A stretch of DNA of 64,000 nt from an uncultured Hyphomonas sp. (GTDB taxonomy: Bacteria; Pseudomonadota; Alphaproteobacteria; Caulobacterales; Hyphomonadaceae), in assembly GCF_963677035.1 (NCBI RefSeq), contig NZ_OY781472.1:248001-312000 (forward strand), written 5' to 3'. A program made the translations under genes and the position numbers. The notes beneath the pieces are model-generated. The model ran no database searches, was not told where the DNA came from, and saw nothing but the letters and a program-made list of their open reading frames with translations. This document shows, piece after piece, positions 9,432 through 17,102 of the stretch. Position 1 is the first letter of the stretch, and each line of letters begins with the position of its first letter.

Positions 9432-10238
9432 GTGAACGCGATTGCCAAAGCTGTCCGCACGTGGATCGAAGACGCGATTGCCCGCGCGCCGGACGGGCAC
9501 GTGCCCTTGCTGTTCCTGTCCGGGCCGCAGGGCTCCGGCAAGTCGACCGCCCTTGCGGCGGCAACCGGGGCCATGTCGCAGCCTGTAGCCGGGGCAAGCA
9601 TCGACGACTTCTACCTCACCCATGCCGAACGGATGGAGCTGGCCCGCCGTATCACCCCCCTGTTCATGACCCGCGGCCCGCCCGGGACGCATGATCTGGC
9701 CCTGCTGCAGAACACCATCACGGCGCTACGGGCGGCGGCAGACGGCACCCAGACGCCCCTGTCGGTGTTCGACAAGCTGAAGGATGACCGTGCGCCCGTG
9801 TCTGACTGGCCCAACTTCGCGGGCCGTCCTGCCGCCATCGTGATCGAAGGCTGGCTGATGGGCGCGTTGCCGGACGCCCGGTCCATCAGGGACGCGCCCA
9901 TCAATCCGGTCGAGGCAGACGACCGGACCGGGGACTGGCGGCGCCATCAGGAATTCGCGCTCGCCGGCCCCTATGGCGAGTTGTGGGACGCTGCAGACGG
10001 CTTCTGCCACATCGTGCCGCCGGATTTCGACTGCGTACTCGGCTGGCGGCTGCAACAGGAAGCCGCGCTGTGGGAGGCACGCGGCGACGCCATGCCAAAA
10101 GAGCGCCGCGACTGGGTCCGCCGTTTCATCCAGCACTATGAACGGATCACCCGCCGCATGCTGGACGGCAAACGCCACCCCGGCGCTCAAATCTTCATCG
10201 ACGCAAACCGGACAGCCTTCAGAACGTCAGCTGGCTGA
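9432..10238 (+). CDS. P-loop kinase of the D-glycerate 3-kinase family
   Basis: 268 aa with a Walker A motif GPQGSGKST (residues 31-39) and the family signature SIDDFYLTHAERMELAR, then GPPGTHDL and FDKLKDDRAP. A Walker B-like VIEGW follows. These features match plant-type glycerate kinase GLYK and yeast Tda10. The expected reaction is ATP-dependent phosphorylation of D-glycerate to 3-phosphoglycerate, but bacterial members are little characterised. The start is a GTG at 9432. It ends 2 bases before the convergent oxidoreductase gene. Confidence 0.82.
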   Translation: MNAIAKAVRTWIEDAIARAPDGHVPLLFLSGPQGSGKSTALAAATGAMSQPVAGASIDDFYLTHAERMELARRITPLFMTRGPPGTHDLALLQNTITALRAAADGTQTPLSVFDKLKDDRAPVSDWPNFAGRPAAIVIEGWLMGALPDARSIRDAPINPVEADDRTGDWRRHQEFALAGPYGELWDAADGFCHIVPPDFDCVLGWRLQQEAALWEARGDAMPKERRDWVRRFIQHYERITRRMLDGKRHPGAQIFIDANRTAFRTSAG

Positions 10239-10240
10239 AA

Positions 10241-11212
10241 TTACGGCAACAGAACCGTTGCGCCGGTTGTCGTGCCGCTTTCGAGGGCTTCGTGCGCTTT
10301 GCCAGCTTCTTTCATATAGAAGCGCTGACCGATGTCAGCTCCGAACGTGCCGGCCTTCATGGCAGCGAACAGATGGTGTGCACCGCGGGCGAGGTCTTCT
10401 GGCTGGTCGATGAAGCTGAACAGTGTCGGCCGGGTAAGGATCAGCGATCCCCCTGCGGCGAGGCGGCCGGGCGGCATCGGGTCTGCGGCGCCGGAGGCAT
10501 TGCCGTAGGAGATCATCCAGCCACGCTTCTTCAAGCTGGAGAGGGACGCCTCGAAACTGCGCTTGCCTACACTGTCGAGGGACACGTCAACGCCTTCTCC
10601 GCCCGTCAGATCACGAACTTTCTTCGTGACATCTTCATAGCCGACGATCACATCGCTGGCGCCAAACTCTTCGGCCTTCTCGGCCTTTTCCGGCGTCGAG
10701 GTCACGGCGATCACGCGTGCGCCAAGACTGGCCGCCCAGGGCGTCAGCACGCTGCCCACGCCGCCTACAGGGGCCCAGATCAACACCGTGTCACGGTCCG
10801 TGATGGGGCGAATCTCGAACAGCAGCATCCAGGCCGTCAGGCCCTTGAGCATGACCGCTGCGCCGTCTTCCTCTGATATGCCGTCCGGCAGTTTCACCAT
10901 CCGGTCTGCCGGGCCGGTGAAATGCGTCGCATAGGTGCCGCTGCCAAGATAGGCGACCCGGTCACCAGGCTTCACTTGAGTGACGCCTTCACCGACGGCT
11001 TCCACCGTGCCGGCGCCTTCGGAGCCGTGCACGAAAGGCAGCTTCACCGGGTAAAGCCCGGTGCGGAAATACGTGTCGATGAAATTGAGGCCGGAGGCGG
11101 CCTGCTTCACCAGCGCTTCGCCGGGGCCCGGCTGGCGCGGTTCGAAATCTTCCACCTTCAGCACATCCGTGCCGCCGGTTTCGTGCATGATGATCCGGTA
11201 AGCGTCGTGCAT
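10241..11212 (-). CDS. NAD(P)H:quinone oxidoreductase, zinc-independent MDR family
   Basis: 323-aa member of the medium-chain dehydrogenase/reductase superfamily, close to Qor. An N-terminal GroES-like domain (NFIDTYFRTGLYP, HGSEGAGTVEAVGEGV) is followed by a Rossmann domain with WAPVGGVGSVLTPWA in place of the nucleotide-binding glycine loop. The structural and catalytic zinc ligands of alcohol dehydrogenases are absent, as expected for quinone reductases. The ATG at 11212 has an AAGGA ribosome site. It begins 1 base after the TerC stop, so the two genes form an operon. Confidence 0.88.
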   Translation of the reverse strand: MHDAYRIIMHETGGTDVLKVEDFEPRQPGPGEALVKQAASGLNFIDTYFRTGLYPVKLPFVHGSEGAGTVEAVGEGVTQVKPGDRVAYLGSGTYATHFTGPADRMVKLPDGISEEDGAAVMLKGLTAWMLLFEIRPITDRDTVLIWAPVGGVGSVLTPWAASLGARVIAVTSTPEKAEKAEEFGASDVIVGYEDVTKKVRDLTGGEGVDVSLDSVGKRSFEASLSSLKKRGWMISYGNASGAADPMPPGRLAAGGSLILTRPTLFSFIDQPEDLARGAHHLFAAMKAGTFGADIGQRFYMKEAGKAHEALESGTTTGATVLLP

Positions 11213-11213
11213 G

Positions 11214-11990
11214 TCAGTGTCCTTTCGTTTTCGGCGCCTGTTTTCGCGCCTGGATATTCAGCAGTTCCACGACCAGCGAGAACGCAATGGCGAAGTAGAG
11301 ATACCCTCTGGGGATATGGAAGCCGAGACCGTCGGCCACAAGCGCCACGCCGACAAGAAGGATAAAGGCAAGCGCCAGCATCTTGGTCGTCGGGTGGTTT
11401 GCGATGAAGTTCGCCAGGGGCGTGGCAGCAATCGCCATCACGATGGTGGACAGCACCACCGCCGCGATCATCACCGGCAGCATGGTCGTCATGCCGATCG
11501 CGGTGATGACGCTGTCCAGCGAGAAGACGATGTTGATGACGATCAACTGCACAACCACGCTGCCGAAGCCGGCTTTCGCCGTGGTCTCTTCATGGCCGGT
11601 GCCTTCCACAGCGGAATGGATCTCCTGCGTGCCTTTCCATAAGAGGAACAGGCCGCCTGCGAACAGGATCACGTCTTTCAGCGTGACATATTCGATATGG
11701 TGCTCAGCTTCGGTACTGCCGCCGGCGAGGGCCACGGCCAGCTCATGAGGCAGGTGGAACAGGGGCGACTTGTCCAGCTGCAGGATCCAGAAGATCAGGC
11801 CCAGCATTCCGATGCGCAGCACCATCGCGCCCCAGACGCCGATACGGGTGGCGGCCGTCTTCTGATCGCCCTGCAGCTTCCCCGTCGCGATGGAGATAAA
11901 GAGCAGATTGTCGATGCCGAGCACGATTTCGAGGAAAGTCAGGGTGGCAAGGCTGCCCCAGAAGGCCGGTGAGGCGAGTAGTTCAGTCAT
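11214..11990 (-). CDS. TerC family integral membrane protein
   Basis: 258-aa protein with about seven hydrophobic helices. It shows the TerC family hallmark acidic motifs in membrane segments: EIVLGIDNLLF near residue 25, and NIVFSLDSVITAIGM in the second half. TerC/Alx-type proteins are linked to tellurite resistance and manganese or other metal export; substrate specificity cannot be read from sequence. It is first in a two-gene operon with the quinone reductase and divergent from rnhB. Confidence 0.9.
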   Translation of the reverse strand: MTELLASPAFWGSLATLTFLEIVLGIDNLLFISIATGKLQGDQKTAATRIGVWGAMVLRIGMLGLIFWILQLDKSPLFHLPHELAVALAGGSTEAEHHIEYVTLKDVILFAGGLFLLWKGTQEIHSAVEGTGHEETTAKAGFGSVVVQLIVINIVFSLDSVITAIGMTTMLPVMIAAVVLSTIVMAIAATPLANFIANHPTTKMLALAFILLVGVALVADGLGFHIPRGYLYFAIAFSLVVELLNIQARKQAPKTKGH

Positions 11991-12079
11991 GAAAGGTCTC
12001 CCTGGGATCGCCGCCGTCTGCCGCAGTTGAACCGTGCTGCGCGGTGGAGCGCAAGCCCGACTCGCGGTCTGTTCGGTCC

Positions 12080-12664
12080 ATGGACCTGTTCGGAACCCTC
12101 ACCTGCGGCGTCGACGAAGCTGGCCGCGGCCCCTGGGCCGGACCAGTGACAGCGGCAGCCGTGATCCTCGATCCGGCGAACCCGATTGAGGGCCTGACGG
12201 ACTCCAAGAAACTCTCCGAAGCCAGACGCGACGCCCTCGCGCCACTGATCCGCGAACGTGCCATGGCCTGGTGCGTCGCCCATGCCAGCGTTGAGGAAAT
12301 CGACCGGCTGAACATCCGCGAGGCGACCTTTCTGGCCATGCGGCGCGCGGTAGACGGGCTGCAGCATGCGCCCGCCCTGGCACTGATCGACGGCAACGCC
12401 CTGCCCGGCGGCCTGGCCTGCGAGGCCCGTGCCATCGTGAAGGGCGATCTGACGGAGCCTGCCATCTCGGCGGCCTCGATCCTCGCCAAAACAGTGCGGG
12501 ACGCGCTGATGCTGGAGCTGGACGCAACCTATCCCGGCTATGGCCTCGCCCGGCACAAGGGATATGGCACCGCCATACATGCCGAAGCCCTCACCCGTCT
12601 CGGCCCGGCGCCATGCCACAGGATGAGCTTTGCCCCGGTCCGCAAGGCCAGCCTGTCCGCCTGA
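12080..12664 (+). CDS. rnhB: Ribonuclease HII
   Basis: 194 aa from the ATG at 12080. The enzyme removes ribonucleotides from DNA and RNA primers. The catalytic DEAG motif ([14 protein letters not shown]) lies about ten residues from the start. Later conserved acidic residues are in ALIDGNALP and ILAKTVRD, and the RHKGYGT motif is present. A GTG at 12044 could extend the protein by 12 residues, but neither start has a clear ribosome site; I favour the ATG because the family motif then sits at its usual distance. Downstream lies a CtrA-type box serving the next gene. Confidence 0.95.
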   Translation: MDLFGTLTCGVDEAGRGPWAGPVTAAAVILDPANPIEGLTDSKKLSEARRDALAPLIRERAMAWCVAHASVEEIDRLNIREATFLAMRRAVDGLQHAPALALIDGNALPGGLACEARAIVKGDLTEPAISAASILAKTVRDALMLELDATYPGYGLARHKGYGTAIHAEALTRLGPAPCHRMSFAPVRKASLSA

Positions 12665-12709
12665 CAGCTGGCAGGGCCTGATCAAATTCAACGAAATCTG
12701 CATTCACGA

Positions 12710-12762
12710 GATTCCCGAGGGTTAACCGCCCATTAACCCTCTCATCCGAGCTTCGCGGAATC
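12710..12762 (+). promoter_or_regulatory. CtrA-type box flanked by two GANTC sites
   Basis: GTTAA-CCGCCCA-TTAAC at 12721-12737 is a full TTAA-N7-TTAA CtrA recognition sequence. It is embedded in a 9-bp inverted repeat GAGGGTTAA/TTAACCCTC (12717-12725 with 12733-12741). GATTC (12710-12714) and GAATC (12758-12762), possible CcrM methylation sites, flank it. The start codon of the GIY-YIG gene is 38 bases after the box. Confidence 0.65.
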
Positions 12763-12778
12763 GACGTGGAGGGATCCC

Positions 12779-13201
12779 ATGCTGTTTCTGTTTGGCTGGC
12801 AAACCTGGTGGGGTGAATCCGGCCGGCCGTACCGGTTCAATATTACGCTGACACGCAAGGGTCTGCCGGATGAGGGTGGGATCTATATTTTCGTGCGCCG
12901 CCGGTTCGTGTTCTTCCTGCAGCCGCTTTACATCGGCAAGGCGACCAATTTCCGCTCGCGCCTGATCGGGCATGAGCGCTGGTGGGAAGCCTGGTGGAAG
13001 CGCGGCGCCACCGAACGCCATGTAATGATTGTAAAAAAACCCGCAGACAGGGCCCGTATCGAGGAAGACCTGATTCGGAATTACCAGCCGCGCATGAACG
13101 ACATCCTCGTTCCTCGCGGCGCAGATGATGCACCGAACAACAAACGCCTGCGCCGCTGGTGGAAGATCAAGCGCTGGTTCCGGATTCCGTTCCTCACCTA
13201 G
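12779..13201 (+). CDS. Small GIY-YIG domain protein, possibly cell-cycle regulated
   Basis: 140 residues with GIY-YIG nuclease features: GGIYIF at 33-38, LYIGKATNFRSRL at 50-62 (catalytic-type Tyr51 and Arg59/Arg61), and the acidic helix EEDLIRNYQPRMN (Glu95/96), which holds the metal-binding glutamate of the fold. The ends are rich in Trp and Arg (RRWWKIKRWF), suggesting nucleic-acid or membrane contact. No known family beyond the fold could be named. GGAGGG precedes the ATG. The CtrA-type box immediately upstream suggests cell-cycle control. It is convergent with the transglutaminase, overlapping by 4 bases. Confidence 0.8.
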   Translation: MLFLFGWQTWWGESGRPYRFNITLTRKGLPDEGGIYIFVRRRFVFFLQPLYIGKATNFRSRLIGHERWWEAWWKRGATERHVMIVKKPADRARIEEDLIRNYQPRMNDILVPRGADDAPNNKRLRRWWKIKRWFRIPFLT

Positions 13202-13980
13202 ACCGCAGGCGAGACCTGCACAGTCTGCCAGATCAGGCTGCAGGGGGACGAGGTGGACAGGAACGCGATGTCCGCCGCATCGCGCCCGACGCCGATCCGG
13301 ACAAGATTTTCCACCGGCACCAGCCCGGTCGGATCGACAAGCCACCAGGCATTCTCGAGATACACCTCAAACACCGCATGGAAATCCTGCGGCTCGAGCC
13401 CCAGCGCATAGGCGCTGACCGCGCGAGCCGGAATATTGAGCGCGCGGCAGAGCGTTATGCCGAGGTGGGTAAAGTCGCGGCAAACGCCTCTGCGCTCCAC
13501 AAATGTGTGCTCGGCTGTCGTGTCGGCGCTGCTGATGCCGAAGGCATATTCGATGTTTTCGTAAAGCCAGCTCAGCACCGCCTGTACCATGGCGCCGCCG
13601 TCCGGAATCGATCCGAATGTTTTATCCGCGAACGAGATGAACCGGTCCGACGCACAATAGCGGCTGGGCAACAGGAAGACGAGCGCTTCGACCGGAAGGT
13701 CCGGCCAGGCGTGCCGGGTCGCCCCGGATGGCAGGAGAGATCGCGCGCCATTGTCGACGACCGCTTCGTACCGGATGCCCACATCGCCGGACAGCTCTGC
13801 CCGGAAGCGGCGCTCGCCGCGGGCATCCGCCGGATCGAAAACCAGCTGTGGCAGCGGGTCGATCTCAAGACTTTCCGATATGACGGTCTGGTCCGGTGAG
13901 GTCGCGGCATGAACCGAGACGACGGCCCCTGTCCCGGGCTGGAAGGAATAGCGCAGGTCTGACGACACATGCAGCTTCAT
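13198..13980 (-). CDS. Transglutaminase-like cysteine peptidase family protein
   Basis: 260-aa protein of the bacterial transglutaminase-like superfamily. An N-terminal beta-rich domain is followed by the catalytic core. The triad is visible as Cys167 in RRGVCRDFTHL, His201 in DFHAVFEVY and Asp216 in WLVDPT. No signal peptide is seen, so it is probably cytosolic. Such proteins act as peptidases or amidases more often than crosslinkers; the substrate is unknown. The ATG at 13980 has a strong GGAGG site, so an in-frame upstream start at 14082 is rejected. It is divergent from ttcA. Confidence 0.88.
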   Translation of the reverse strand: MKLHVSSDLRYSFQPGTGAVVSVHAATSPDQTVISESLEIDPLPQLVFDPADARGERRFRAELSGDVGIRYEAVVDNGARSLLPSGATRHAWPDLPVEALVFLLPSRYCASDRFISFADKTFGSIPDGGAMVQAVLSWLYENIEYAFGISSADTTAEHTFVERRGVCRDFTHLGITLCRALNIPARAVSAYALGLEPQDFHAVFEVYLENAWWLVDPTGLVPVENLVRIGVGRDAADIAFLSTSSPCSLIWQTVQVSPAV

Positions 13981-14075
13981 GAAAGCCTCCGAAAATTGGA
14001 AACACGTCTGATGGACCGCCTCATGGCACAGCCCGGGCTCGCCGTCTTCCCGGGCTTGTGTGTTAACGCCCAGCC

Positions 14076-14987
14076 ATGGCAAAGCTGCACGCCATGGCAG
14101 ATGACGTTTCCACTTTCACCGGCGCCCCCCCGCTTTTCGCTGAGACGCCGGATTCGGTAAGTTTCAAGAAGCTGCGCAAGCGGTTGGTGCGCGGCGCCCT
14201 TCAGGCGATCGATGCCTATGGCATGGTTGACCGGCGCGCGGTGGAAAGCGGCGCGGCGCCCCGGCCGAAATGGCTGGTTTGCCTCTCCGGCGGCAAGGAC
14301 AGCTATGGCCTGCTGGCGGTGCTGATGGATCTGCAATATCAGGGCGCCCTGCCCGTGGACCTGATCGCCTGCAATCTGGACCAGGGCCAGCCGGGCTTTC
14401 CCAAACACATCCTGCCGGAATGGCTGGACAAGATCGGTGCGCCGTATCGTATCGTGACCGAAGACACCTATTCCATTGTCACCGACAAGGTGCCGGAGGG
14501 GCGGACATTCTGCTCCATGTGCTCGCGCCTGCGCCGGGGCATTCTCTACCGGATCGCGCGGGAGGAAGGGTGTGACGCCATCGTTCTCGGTCACCATCGC
14601 GACGATGCGCTGGAGACATTCATGATGAACCTCATCCATGGCGGGCGGCTGGCGGCGATGCCGCCAAAGCTGCTGAACGACGAAGGCGATGTCATGGTGC
14701 TCCGCCCTCTGATCACAGCTGCGGAAGACGATCTTGAGAAGTTCTCCAATGCGATGAACTTCCCGATTATCCCGTGCAATCTGTGCGGCAGCCAGGACGG
14801 CCTGCAGCGCGTCGCCATGAAACAGATGCTGACAGAGTGGGAACGCAAGAAGCCGGGCGTGCGCCAGGTGATGGCCCATGCCCTCGCCACCGTCCGCCCC
14901 AGCCATCTGCACGACCCGAAGATCTTCGACTTCCTGGGCCTCGCCCCCGGCGGCGAAGGCGAAGACGACCCGAACGTCCCGTTCTGA
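14076..14987 (+). CDS. ttcA: tRNA 2-thiocytidine(32) synthetase TtcA
   Basis: 303 aa. It activates C32 of tRNA with ATP and inserts sulfur, using a [4Fe-4S] cluster. The PP-loop motif SGGKDS lies at residues 71-76. The cluster cysteines are CSMC (Cys146/149) and CNLC (Cys234/237). The segment [12 protein letters not shown] is a family hallmark. A second ATG at 14094 (residue 7) is an alternative start; neither has a strong ribosome site. It is convergent with the small unknown gene downstream. Confidence 0.95.
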   Translation: MAKLHAMADDVSTFTGAPPLFAETPDSVSFKKLRKRLVRGALQAIDAYGMVDRRAVESGAAPRPKWLVCLSGGKDSYGLLAVLMDLQYQGALPVDLIACNLDQGQPGFPKHILPEWLDKIGAPYRIVTEDTYSIVTDKVPEGRTFCSMCSRLRRGILYRIAREEGCDAIVLGHHRDDALETFMMNLIHGGRLAAMPPKLLNDEGDVMVLRPLITAAEDDLEKFSNAMNFPIIPCNLCGSQDGLQRVAMKQMLTEWERKKPGVRQVMAHALATVRPSHLHDPKIFDFLGLAPGGEGEDDPNVPF

Positions 14988-15013
14988 CAGTCACTGGCAG
15001 GGCCACCGAACGC

Positions 15014-15355
15014 CTATGCGTCCGGACTTTCGGAGGTGCGCACCCGGCCGCGGTAGAATGAAAGCTGCTCCATTACGTGCCAGAAGCTAGCCATGAGGTG
15101 GGGACGCTCCCGGAGGGGGCCTGAATAGTGAACCGTGCACAGGCACCCGTCTTCCTGCCGGGGGTATTCGCGGCAGGAGATCTCAAACGGGCCCCAGTCG
15201 ACACGCATCAGGATCGCTTCGCGCAGCTTTGCCGGATCTCCTGGCCATCGGCATTCAAACGCCGCATTTCGCAGGCTATCCTCACGGGCCGGGGTTGCGT
15301 GGCTTCGTGTGGAAAACGGTTCAACCTCTAAGATCTGAACACCACCATAGGCCAA
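15014..15355 (-). CDS. Hypothetical protein (113 aa) with TTG start
   Basis: No family recognised. The protein is soluble and mixed alpha/beta in appearance, with two cysteines close together (EISCREYPRQEDGCLC) and a C-terminal helix (LMASFWHVMEQLSFYRG). The only sensible start is a TTG at 15355, supported by AAGGAGCC ten bases upstream. Codon use matches the neighbours. It lies alone between ttcA and the OxyR-like regulator, with ttcA convergent. Confidence 0.55.
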   Translation of the reverse strand: MAYGGVQILEVEPFSTRSHATPAREDSLRNAAFECRWPGDPAKLREAILMRVDWGPFEISCREYPRQEDGCLCTVHYSGPLRERPHLMASFWHVMEQLSFYRGRVRTSESPDA

Positions 15356-15439
15356 TTTTCAGGCTCCTTCCTTTTTGTCTGTAACCGGAAGGTGGCCTCA
15401 ACGGCCAGATAAGTAAAATCGATTGAAACTGAATGGCGG

Positions 15440-16375
15440 TTAGGTTTCTCCTTTCACGGTCTTTCCCGATTGCGCCAGAAGGTCTGCCGCCACGTCCCTG
15501 AACACCAATCCGAGTTTCTGAATGTTGTGTTCAAGAGGAGACCCGGACCGCCACACCAGGCTGATCTGGCGGCGCGCCAGGGGGTGACCGATCGGACGAA
15601 CGATCTGGTGAGGATCCTTGTTTGCCTCCATCACGGCATAAAGACTGGGGACAATCGCAATGCCCGCCCCCATGCCGGCCATCTGCCGGATCGCATCCAG
15701 CGACGTGCCTTCATATTCCGTCGACACATGCGCGCCTGCGGCTTCTGCCAGTTTCTGCACCACCGTACTGAGGCGGTGACCATATCCCAGACTGAGCACT
15801 TCACGCCCCTTGAGGGCGGAAACCTTCAAAGGACCATCCCCCCGGCCAATCGGATCGTCCGATGCCGTACAGACATAAAGCTGCTCATCGAAGAGCTGCA
15901 TGGATTCTGAATTGAGATGATCCTCGGCCGTGGAGATGATCATGTCGAGCCGGCCATCATTGAGCTTTTCATCGAGGTCGATCGTCCGCTCTTCCCGGAC
16001 GCCCATCCTGAGATCGGGGTATAGCTGGTGAAGCTCCCGCACCGCGCTCGGCAACAGGTAAGGGCCAATGGTCGGCAGGGTTCCCAGCCTGTAGCGCCCC
16101 GCCAGATCGCCCGCAGTTTGGCGCGCAACCGTCTTCAGGTCTTCTACATGCGTCAGAATAATCCGCGCACGCCGGACGATTTCCGCTCCCGCCGGGGTCA
16201 ACACCGCGCCGGTTCTTGCCCGTTCGATCAGCGTCACGCCGAGTTGGGCTTCTGCATCCGAAATCTGTTCGGACAGGCTCGGCTGGCTCACGCCCAATTG
16301 CGTGGCGGCATCGCGAAACCGGCCAGTTTCCGCGACAGCGACAATGTACTGAAGTTGGCGAAGGGTTGGCCTCAT
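15440..16375 (-). CDS. LysR family regulator, OxyR-like but without the redox cysteines
   Basis: 311 residues. The N-terminal winged helix (LRQLQYIVAVAETGRFRDAA, LGVSQPSLSEQI) and effector domain resemble OxyR (DLAGRYRLGTLPTIGPYLLP, EGTSLDAIRQMAGMGAGIAIVP). The OxyR peroxidatic Cys199 region reads GYGHRLSTVVQKL here: the cysteine is Arg and the second cysteine is also missing. A single Cys remains (YVCTASDD). It therefore should not sense H2O2 by the known disulfide switch. I chose the ATG at 16375; a GTG at 16426 would add 17 residues. It is divergent from two small Arg-rich genes, the usual geometry for LysR targets. Confidence 0.88.
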   Translation of the reverse strand: MRPTLRQLQYIVAVAETGRFRDAATQLGVSQPSLSEQISDAEAQLGVTLIERARTGAVLTPAGAEIVRRARIILTHVEDLKTVARQTAGDLAGRYRLGTLPTIGPYLLPSAVRELHQLYPDLRMGVREERTIDLDEKLNDGRLDMIISTAEDHLNSESMQLFDEQLYVCTASDDPIGRGDGPLKVSALKGREVLSLGYGHRLSTVVQKLAEAAGAHVSTEYEGTSLDAIRQMAGMGAGIAIVPSLYAVMEANKDPHQIVRPIGHPLARRQISLVWRSGSPLEHNIQKLGLVFRDVAADLLAQSGKTVKGET

Positions 16376-16423
16376 AGTTCGGAAAAACCTATCACAAGCA
16401 AAGAAACATTCGATTTGAGCTAT
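16374..16423. promoter_or_regulatory. Possible LysR/OxyR-type operator between divergent genes
   Basis: ATAG (16374-16377) and CTAT (16389-16392) make a dyad, and a further CTAT sits at 16420-16423, three helical turns away. OxyR uses ATAG-N7-CTAT units; here the first spacing is N11, so the match is imperfect. The position between the regulator and the divergent small genes is the stronger argument. Confidence 0.3.
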
Positions 16424-16478
16424 CACGCATATGGCCTCATATCGGGGTCATCGCAAGAGCCAAAAGGAGGCAAATGAA

Positions 16479-16661
16479 ATGTATCGACTGACCGACGACC
16501 TCTGGACAGGGAGCCAAACGGGCCCGGCAAGTCCGGGCCGTGGCGGCCGGTTCATGGACGCCGCGGACACGCGTCCGCATACGAACGGGTACGGTAAGAG
16601 CACCGCGGAAACAGCGACCCAGTACCGCAGGCGCAGGCGCCGTATACGGCGCGCCGCCTGA
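16479..16661 (+). CDS. Small arginine-rich protein (60 aa)
   Basis: Unrecognised. It is preceded by a near-perfect Shine-Dalgarno sequence (AAAAGGAGG, 8 bases before the ATG), so translation is likely. The N-terminal half is Gly/Pro/Thr-rich; the C-terminal 14 residues are almost all basic (YRRRRRRIRRAA end). The coding region for this tail contains a perfect 16-bp palindrome (16637-16652). It is 32 bases upstream of a second small Arg-rich gene and divergent from the OxyR-like regulator. A role in RNA or nucleoid binding is possible but is inference. Confidence 0.6.
   Translation: MYRLTDDLWTGSQTGPASPGRGGRFMDAADTRPHTNGYGKSTAETATQYRRRRRRIRRAA
16637..16652. repeat. Perfect 16-bp palindrome inside the small Arg-rich gene
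   Basis: GCGCCGTATACGGCGC reads identically on both strands. It is flanked by CAGGCG (16628-16633) and CGCCTG (16655-16660), which extend the hairpin. It covers the poly-arginine codons and ends just before the stop and the ribosome site of the next small gene. Confidence 0.7.
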
Positions 16662-16693
16662 GTTCCGATCAGTACAAAGGAGATGCCAAGAAA

Positions 16694-16903
16694 ATGTCTG
16701 CCATTAAAGATCTAATTACGAACTTTCTTGAGGAAATGACCGATTTCGCAGAGCCTCGGGGGCGTAGAGACCGCCCCCGCAAAGGCGAGCTGGCTCCGGC
16801 TCAAATTCGCACCCGCGAGGATGCCGAAGCCATCGGCCGGTGGGAAAGCGAAGGTGGCCGCCCGCGGCGCCGCAGGGAACGCTTCGGCTTTCTTGATGAT
16901 TAG
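16694..16903 (+). CDS. Second small arginine-rich protein (69 aa)
   Basis: Unrecognised. The ATG at 16694 follows AAAGGAG at good spacing. The protein starts with an amphipathic helix (IKDLITNFLEEMTDF), continues with a charged middle (RGRRDRPRKGE, then IRTREDAEAIGRWESEGG), and ends in RPRRRRERFGFLDD. The arrangement of helix, basic patch and acidic tip resembles other alphaproteobacterial stress-linked small basic proteins such as DUF1127, but the sequence motif of that family is not present. It is probably cotranscribed with the preceding small gene, and a structured C-rich segment begins 20 bases downstream. Confidence 0.65.
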   Translation: MSAIKDLITNFLEEMTDFAEPRGRRDRPRKGELAPAQIRTREDAEAIGRWESEGGRPRRRRERFGFLDD

Positions 16904-16922
16904 CTTCCCTGACACCTGAACA

Positions 16923-17050
16923 CGGCCAGAGCCTGCCCCCCCTGACAGGCTCCCCCCTCTCCTGGCCGCAACGATCCCGCCGGCAAGCAGCGCCTGCCTG
17001 GTACCCTCCCCCCATTAGCTTCAGGCAGGGGACTCTGGCGGCGGGATCGT
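16923..17050 (+). ncRNA. Candidate structured RNA with C-rich loops upstream of nhaA
   Basis: Two long stem-loops occur in series. The first pairs CGGCCAG (16923-16929) with CTGGCCG (16962-16968) and, directly inside, AGCCTG with CAGGCT, with a CCCCCCCTGA loop and a CCCCCCTCTC bulge. The second pairs ACGATCCCGCCG (16971-16982) perfectly with CGGCGGGATCGT (17039-17050) around CCTGCCTG/CAGGCAGG (16993-17000 with 17022-17029), whose loop contains CCCTCCCCCC. It could be a 3'-UTR-derived sRNA of the small genes, the 5' leader of nhaA (ATG at 17103), or both. No T tract follows, so a simple terminator is unlikely. No database family was checked. Confidence 0.5.
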
Positions 17051-17102
17051 ATTCTTTTCGACACCCAACCAACTGCCACACCGCGAACAAGGACCTTTGC
17101 CA

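Noticed and set aside
16374..16423. A canonical OxyR tetramer site (ATAG-N7-CTAT repeated)
   Set aside because: ATAG and CTAT elements exist but at N11 spacing; kept only as a weak operator candidate.
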